From: an uncultured Sulfitobacter sp.
Lineage (GTDB): Bacteria > Pseudomonadota > Alphaproteobacteria > Rhodobacterales > Rhodobacteraceae
Length of the DNA stretch: 61,423 nt
Reading direction: 5' to 3'
Assembly: GCA_937928635.1 (NCBI GenBank)
Contig: CALFWM010000002.1
Span: 1-61,423, forward strand
The number at the start of each line of letters is the position of its first letter. Position 1 is the first letter of the stretch. A program made the translations under genes and the position numbers. This document shows, in pieces, positions 57,204 through 61,423 of the stretch. The notes below the pieces were generated by a model. It worked only from the letters and a program-made list of their open reading frames with translations, did not search any database and was not told the origin of the DNA.

Positions 57204-57725
57204 CAGATGCGCTTCCAGCGCATCAATGGCAGATAGACCATCTGCAAGAGACTGTTTTTTAAGAGAAATGTAATCTGTGTAGATCGAGATGCGTTTTTCC
57301 TGATTTTCCAGCTTCATGTCCGCTGACCGCAGGTCTGCAATGATCGCCTCAACCGCGAAAATCTGATTGTAGTAACGTGCCACGGGCATGATCACCACTT
57401 CGGGCAGAATGTGGATATTACCGACAATTGCGCGGAAAATCGTATCATTCCGCTCTGACGGGACGAACGGCAGATAGGTTTCATCCGCCTCCATTTCGCC
57501 CACGACCCCCTCCCAAAGGGCATCAAGGTCAAAATATTCCAGCCCATCCCGGTAATGCGCAATTTCTGCCAGCAACGCGGTGCAGATGTCGTTTTGCTTT
57601 TCCTCACGCCTGCGGTCATCTCCTGCCCGGTCGCGCCAGGTCGACACAAACCAGCCCAGCACATTCACCATCCCGGCAATCGCTGCCGCAATGATGACCG
57701 GACCTATCCAGGACTCAAATGACAT
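57156..57725 (-). CDS. Membrane-anchored hypothetical protein
   Basis: A 189-residue protein: one N-terminal helix (PVIIAAAIAGMVNVLGWFVS) and then a long cytosolic or periplasmic helical part with WRDRAGDDRRREEKQNDICT, IVGNIHILPEVVIMPVARYY and DYISLKKQSLADGLSAIDAL. The pattern suggests a signal-anchored coiled-coil protein. No family recognised. It ends two bases... close to pccA (its ATG at 57725 is 6 bases after the pccA stop at 57732), so it is cotranscribed with pccA. Confidence 0.7.
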   Translation of the reverse strand: MSFESWIGPVIIAAAIAGMVNVLGWFVSTWRDRAGDDRRREEKQNDICTALLAEIAHYRDGLEYFDLDALWEGVVGEMEADETYLPFVPSERNDTIFRAIVGNIHILPEVVIMPVARYYNQIFAVEAIIADLRSADMKLENQEKRISIYTDYISLKKQSLADGLSAIDALEAHLSVAGARPSAAHGGRG

Positions 57726-57731
57726 CAGGGG

Positions 57732-59777
57732 TTATTCAAACTCCATAATCACGTCATCCACGGCCAGACTGTCGCCGGCACTTGCGTTGACCTTGCTGAC
57801 CACACCCTTCTTTTCGGCGCGCAGGATGTTCTCCATTTTCATCGCCTCAATGGTGCACAGCGCCTGACCTTCCTGCACTTCTTCGCCCACCTCGACCTCC
57901 AGTTTCACCACCAGACCCGGCATCGGGCACAGCAACATTTTGGAGGTATCGGGCGCGACCTTTTCAGGCATCAACCGGGCCAGTTCGGCCTGACGCGGCG
58001 TGCGCACATGCACACGCAGATCAGCGCCGCGCGTACGAATACGGAAACCACCTGAGATTTTGCCAACTTTCATCACCAACGGGGCCAGATCGACCTCCAT
58101 TTCCGCCAGTTGGTCGCCCGGTGTCCAGGCCCCGGTGACGCGCAACTCGCTGCCATCCGCGAACTTCACCGTGGAGCCGCCCGTGTCAGCGCTGATCACC
58201 ACATCAAAGGACTCCCCCTGAATGGCAACGTTCCAATCGCTGCCAACTTTGCGTTCGTGATTGTCCATCCGGCCCGACACCCGCGCGCGGCGAATTTCGG
58301 CAACCCGGTGCATCGCGGCGGTGGCCACTGCAATCCGGCGCAAGTCCTGATCAGCAAGGGTAACCCCCTCAAATCCATCAGGATATTGTTCCTCGATGAA
58401 CGCGGTTGTCATGTCGCCCTTGATGAAAATCTCATGATCCATCACAGCCGCCACAAACGGCAAGTTGTGGCCAATACCTTCCACTTCAAAGCTATCCAAT
58501 GCCACGCGCATCGCCTCAATCGCCGTGGCGCGGTCAGGCCCCCAGGTGCACAGCTTGGCAATCATCGGGTCGTAATACATGGAGATTTCGCCCCCCTCAT
58601 AGACACCCGTGTCATTGCGCACGGCTGTTTCACCGGTTGGCGCATCGCCATGCCAGTTACCGTTTTCCAGCATTGGTCCCGCCGCCACCTCGGCAGGTGG
58701 GCGATAACGGGTCAGACGACCAATCGAAGGCAGGAAACCGCGATAGGGATCTTCGGCATAAAGACGGTTTTCGATGGCCCAACCGGTGAGTTTCACGTCT
58801 TTCTGCGTGATCGACAGTTTCTCGCCATTGGCCACGCGGATCATCTGTTCGACCAGATCAACACCGGTGATCAGTTCGGTGACCGGGTGTTCCACCTGCA
58901 AACGGGTGTTCATCTCAAGAAAGTAGAAATTCTTGTCCCCATCGACGATAAATTCCACCGTACCTGCACTGGCGTAATCAACCGCTTGCGCCAGCGCGAC
59001 GGCCTGTTCACCCATGGCCTTGCGGGTGGCTTCATCAAGGAAAGGACTGGGCGCTTCCTCTACCACCTTTTGGTTGCGTCGCTGGATCGAACATTCGCGT
59101 TCCCCCAGATAAATCCCGTTGCCGTGGCTGTCACAGAGCACCTGAATTTCGATGTGGCGGGGCTGGGTGACGAACTTCTCAATGAAAATCCTGTCATCGC
59201 CAAAGCTGTTCGCCGCTTCGTTCTTGGAGGATTGAAACCCCTCGCGCGCCTCGGCGTCATTCCAGGCAATCCGCATGCCCTTGCCGCCACCCCCGGCAGA
59301 CGCCTTGAGCATCACCGGATAGCCAATTTCATTGGAAATCCTGACCGCCTCATCCGCGTCCTCAATCAGCCCCATATAGCCGGGCACCGTGGACACACCC
59401 GCCTCTTGCGCGATTTTCTTGGAGGTGATCTTGTCCCCCATCTTTTCAATCGCGCCGACGGGCGGACCAACAAACGCCACACCTGCCGCATCAAGTGCTT
59501 CGGCAAACTTGCTGTTTTCACTCAAGAAACCATAACCCGGATGCACGGCCTCTGCCCCCGATGCCTTGATCGCTTCCATCACCTTGTCAATAACGATGTA
59601 GGACTGATTGGCGGGCGGCGGGCCAATGTGCACTGCCTCATCCGCCATCTGAACATGCAAAGCCTGCGCGTCCGCATCCGAATAGATCGCCACGGTGCCA
59701 ATGCCCATTTTGCGGGCTGTTTTGATGACCCGGCAGGCAATTTCACCGCGGTTGGCAATCAGGATTTTCTTGAACAT
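57732..59777 (-). CDS. pccA: Propionyl-CoA carboxylase alpha subunit (biotin carboxylase and BCCP)
   Basis: A 681-residue acyl-CoA carboxylase alpha chain. FKKILIANRGEIACRVIKTA starts the biotin carboxylase domain; ASAGGGGKGMRI is the ATP Gly-rich loop, ERECSIQRRNQKVVEEAPSP and EMNTRLQVEHPVTE its catalytic segments. The C-terminal biotin carrier has EAMKMEN with Lys647 as biotinylation site. It carboxylates propionyl-CoA with a beta subunit not seen here. ATG 59777 (MFKK) has AAAGGA upstream. Together with the mutase at 53388 it forms the propionate-to-succinyl-CoA route. Confidence 0.95.
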   Translation of the reverse strand: MFKKILIANRGEIACRVIKTARKMGIGTVAIYSDADAQALHVQMADEAVHIGPPPANQSYIVIDKVMEAIKASGAEAVHPGYGFLSENSKFAEALDAAGVAFVGPPVGAIEKMGDKITSKKIAQEAGVSTVPGYMGLIEDADEAVRISNEIGYPVMLKASAGGGGKGMRIAWNDAEAREGFQSSKNEAANSFGDDRIFIEKFVTQPRHIEIQVLCDSHGNGIYLGERECSIQRRNQKVVEEAPSPFLDEATRKAMGEQAVALAQAVDYASAGTVEFIVDGDKNFYFLEMNTRLQVEHPVTELITGVDLVEQMIRVANGEKLSITQKDVKLTGWAIENRLYAEDPYRGFLPSIGRLTRYRPPAEVAAGPMLENGNWHGDAPTGETAVRNDTGVYEGGEISMYYDPMIAKLCTWGPDRATAIEAMRVALDSFEVEGIGHNLPFVAAVMDHEIFIKGDMTTAFIEEQYPDGFEGVTLADQDLRRIAVATAAMHRVAEIRRARVSGRMDNHERKVGSDWNVAIQGESFDVVISADTGGSTVKFADGSELRVTGAWTPGDQLAEMEVDLAPLVMKVGKISGGFRIRTRGADLRVHVRTPRQAELARLMPEKVAPDTSKMLLCPMPGLVVKLEVEVGEEVQEGQALCTIEAMKMENILRAEKKGVVSKVNASAGDSLAVDDVIMEFE

Positions 59778-59813
59778 GAGGTGTCCTTTGTGGGTCTTGA
59801 GAAAACGCAAAAA

Positions 59814-59840
59814 CCCCGCCACGGCCGGTGCCGCGCGGGG
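59814..59840 (-). terminator. Rho-independent terminator of the small lipoprotein gene
   Basis: On the minus strand CCCCGC pairs with GCGGGG around a GC-rich 15-base loop, followed directly by TTTTT. It lies 55 bases past the stop of the lipoprotein gene at 59895 and before the pccA start. Confidence 0.8.
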
Positions 59841-59894
59841 GGATGAAACGAACCGCAGCCGGGCTGCGTGGATGTCAGAGTGGTCGTTGGGGCC

Positions 59895-60098
59895 TTAGCA
59901 TCTGCCGGGGTAAAGCTGGCAATAGGCGATGTTGCCCGCCGCCCCAATGGCCGCACCTTTGACCAGGGTGCCATCGCCCAAAACCGCGACACCTGCACCA
60001 ATGGCGCCGCCCGCAAGGGCCTGTTCGCCGATGGTATCGCCACAGGCGGCAAGGCTGCTGCACAGGGCTGCCCCAAGCATGAGTGATTTGAATGACAT
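59895..60098 (-). CDS. Small lipoprotein with glycine-rich segment
   Basis: A 67-residue lipoprotein with signal peptide and lipobox LAAC (FKSLMLGAALCSSLAAC), then a Gly/Ala-rich stretch (ALAGGAIGAGVAVLGDGTLV, KGAAIGAAGNIAYCQ) and two more Cys. This Gly-zipper-like type is common in the roseobacter envelope. It has its own terminator, so it is an independent unit upstream of pccA. Function unknown. ATG 60098 has GGAGC(A) upstream. Confidence 0.8.
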   Translation of the reverse strand: MSFKSLMLGAALCSSLAACGDTIGEQALAGGAIGAGVAVLGDGTLVKGAAIGAAGNIAYCQLYPGRC

Positions 60099-60411
60099 GG
60101 ACCTGCTCCTTGATCGTCATGCTCTGCCGGTCCGCCCTCCTCATCTTGCGCGAAAAGTTTCTGGACCGCCGTTTTCCTGGTCACCCCATCGCCCTGCCTA
60201 CTATTGGAAAAGCCGGGCAGCAGCGCCCACATACTGACGTGCTGCCCGGAAGGGGAAGGGGTTGGGTTGTTATGCACGGCGGCCATTCTCTGGGGGAAAA
60301 CGCCCGCTGCACCACTCAACATGGGGCGCTGATGGGGGTCTGCCAAGGGCACGACAGCAGGGGCCAGTCTTTCGGCCATGTCCCGCCCAGTTGGGATAGA
60401 TGTTGGCGACA
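60099..60411. other. Gene-poor interval upstream of the small lipoprotein
   Basis: Besides the promoter region of the lipoprotein (60099-60180) these 313 bases hold the hairpin 60213-60249. Two leftward frames cover part of it, but neither has a ribosome binding site nor a recognisable product, so no gene is called. Confidence 0.55.
60213..60249 (-). terminator. Hairpin terminator after the hypothetical gene ending at 60412
   Basis: On the minus strand a perfect 10-bp stem CCGGGCAGCA / TGCTGCCCGG with a 17-base loop is followed by CTTTTCC. The gene it serves would be the one ending at 60412, 163 bases upstream. Confidence 0.6.
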
Positions 60412-60780
60412 TCACGCCGACCCATCCTCAAATGCCTCTGGAAAAGAGGCGCGCGCGACACGTTCATCAATGACCAGTTCTGCCTCGTAATGGGCCGGGT
60501 CAAACGGATCAGTGGCGGGCAGCACCTCGCGGCCAAACAACCACGACAAACGCCCCGCATCCAGATTGCCGCGCTCAAACGGCTGATCGCCAAAATGGTC
60601 CCACAGGGCTTTCATAAATGCCGTATCCGCGCGCCGGTCGGGGGGGCGTCGATCTGAACGTCGCTCACGCGCCTGCAAAGGTGTCACACCTTTGGGGTTC
60701 GGACGGCGGATGGTAAATTGAAAATCTGTGCCGGGCAAACGCCCGGGAAAACCCCTGTGTTTCAGCATGTAAGCCGGCAT
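60412..60780 (-). CDS. Conserved hypothetical protein
   Basis: A 122-residue soluble protein with MPAYMLKHRGFPGRLPGTDF at the start, a basic middle (RERRSDRRPPDRRADTAFMK) and the aromatic stretch FGDQPFERGNLDAGRLSWLF. No known domain is recognised. The stop of the upstream small lipoprotein (60850) is 70 bases away, so the two may be cotranscribed. Not an enzyme by any visible motif. Confidence 0.65.
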   Translation of the reverse strand: MPAYMLKHRGFPGRLPGTDFQFTIRRPNPKGVTPLQARERRSDRRPPDRRADTAFMKALWDHFGDQPFERGNLDAGRLSWLFGREVLPATDPFDPAHYEAELVIDERVARASFPEAFEDGSA

Positions 60781-60849
60781 TATTCATCCTCCACATGAAG
60801 AAGGATGAGCGGGGTTGGGACAGGCGCGCACGCCTGCCCCGACAAGTCG

Positions 60850-60996
60850 TTACTTGAATTTGCCTGTGTGTACCGGCTCAGTCGAGATGGGCTCTGGGTC
60901 AACGACCACGAACTCGTCTTCGGTCTGCCCGCTTGTGCAAGCTGCAACGGCGGCAACAAGGCCAACCATCGCCATGAGTTTGATGCTCTTGGACAT
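60850..60996 (-). CDS. 48-residue lipoprotein
   Basis: A small frame, ATG 60996, with AGGAGA upstream. MSKSIKLMAMVGLVAAVAAC is a lipoprotein signal peptide with lipobox VAAC (Cys20), followed by an acidic tail (GQTEDEFVVVDPEPIS, then HTGKFK). Too short to carry an enzymatic domain. Probably an outer-membrane-anchored peptide of unknown role. The 215-base gap between it and the next gene upstream may contain its promoter. Confidence 0.75.
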   Translation of the reverse strand: MSKSIKLMAMVGLVAAVAACTSGQTEDEFVVVDPEPISTEPVHTGKFK

Positions 60997-61210
60997 CTAA
61001 GTCTCCTGTGACTTGGAATGAAGCGACACGAAGCAATATGCCCCCTGCGCCTCGGTTCTGAGGTAAGGGATATTTCTGGTTCCCTTGACGCCAAATTAGG
61101 CGATTTATCAGCACATTGATACCGGGCGTCATTTAATCGGCGAATATGTGACGGCAAAGCCTCAAAACCATCCACAGACGCCCATACAGTCGCAAGATGT
61201 TGTGGTTCCA

Positions 61211-61423
61211 TCACAATCCCTCCCAGATACAGGTGTTATCCACAGGGCGATAGGCTTCGAAAAACTGTGTGGCGTCCGGGTCAGGCTGGCCAAACTCCGT
61301 TTCGCGGTCCGCCAGTGAAATCACAATCATCTGCCCCTCCAGCGCATATTCCGCAATGTAGGGCAGCGCCAGGGTTTCGCACAGATAGGCCATATCAGGC
61401 TCCGCCACATCATACGTGACACG
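61211..61423 (-). CDS. C-terminal part of a conserved roseobacter protein (DUF6497-like), 5' end outside the window
   Basis: The frame runs off the right edge: from the window end RVTYDVAEPDMAYLCETLAL, then YIAEYALEGQMIVISLADRE, ending NTCIWEGL. The two cysteines in LCETLAL and NTCIWEG could be a disulfide, and the protein is probably exported, but no signal peptide is visible because the start is missing. I recall similar proteins in Rhodobacterales as DUF6497; assignment is tentative. Confidence 0.6.
   Translation of the reverse strand, partial: RVTYDVAEPDMAYLCETLALPYIAEYALEGQMIVISLADRETEFGQPDPDATQFFEAYRPVDNTCIWEGL

Noticed and set aside
58110..59846. A 578-codon open frame on the plus strand opposite pccA
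   Set aside because: It mirrors the high-GC third positions of pccA, has no ribosome binding site and no recognisable domain; pccA is unmistakable on the other strand.
59759..60415. A 218-codon leftward frame spanning the small lipoprotein and the pccA start
   Set aside because: It overlaps two well supported features including an intrinsic terminator and shows no known domain.
60780..61214. A 144-codon leftward frame covering the 48-residue lipoprotein in another frame
   Set aside because: The lipoprotein has a signal peptide and a ribosome binding site; the longer frame has neither a domain nor a convincing start beyond an ATG overlapping the next gene.

Overview
The window reads as chromosomal DNA of a marine alphaproteobacterium of the order Rhodobacterales (Roseobacter group). 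The support is indirect but consistent: a short prolyl-tRNA synthetase without the editing insert, HdaA in place of Hda, ThyX, SdhE, a methylmalonyl-CoA mutase and propionyl-CoA carboxylase alpha pair, DUF1194, DUF2937 and DUF4174 proteins, RTX secreted proteins, and GC-rich hairpin repeats between genes. No rRNA, tRNA, CRISPR array, transposase or integrase was seen.

Layout. 0-5.3 kb: small metabolic genes (M15-like protein, VOC protein, alpha/beta hydrolase, ArsR-SRPBCC fusion, MAPEG protein) and thrS. 5.58-8.1 kb: a bufferin operon, with a DUF2282 RiPP precursor (BufA), an MNIO maturase (BufB, DUF692), a DUF2063 partner (BufC) and a DoxX protein, predicted to make a modified copper-buffering peptide in the periplasm. 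8.1-10.4 kb: Spx/ArsC-like protein, cold-shock protein, small Cys-rich exported protein, cytochrome P450. 10.6-12.0 kb: an accessory islet with HigBA and an AT-rich HARE-HTH plus PD-(D/E)XK nuclease gene, next to thyX. 13.2-15.6 kb: a TbpB-like lipoprotein followed by a Slam-type outer-membrane protein. 15.6-21.6 kb: VOC protein, tandem DUF1194 proteins, YHS protein, LdtR-like MarR regulator, SdhE and an XRE regulator, an aspartate aminotransferase and a conserved hypothetical.

21.8-24.6 kb: parE with an AbiJ-like HEPN gene overlapping its stop codon by 4 bases. 24.7-30.6 kb: small membrane protein, a decayed stretch, two alpha/beta hydrolases, a MATE exporter and an RTX protein. 30.8-33 kb: a 30-residue membrane protein with its own terminator, thioesterase, HExxH lipoprotein, DUF606 protein. 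33-38.9 kb: leftward run proS, serine-hydrolase homologue without its nucleophile, DUF2937, lolC/E, lolD, Ldh-family oxidoreductase. 39-42.2 kb: pepT and an RTX metzincin. 42.5-43.7 kb: two adjacent frameshifted genes for exported proteins. 43.8-49.6 kb: AI-2E protein, hdaA, ppk1, ppx. 49.6-53.1 kb: leftward run of small enzymes and a J-domain protein. 53.4-61.4 kb: methylmalonyl-CoA mutase, sulfotransferase, DUF4174, propionyl-CoA carboxylase alpha, small lipoproteins and the 3' end of a further gene.

The most interesting parts are the bufferin operon, the Slam-lipoprotein pair, the two defence-type insertions (HigBA plus HARE nuclease; AbiJ-like HEPN behind parE), the inactivated or altered hydrolases, and at least two families of dispersed intergenic repeats with copies tens of kilobases apart. 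All functional calls come from reading motifs and recalling families; no database search was run.
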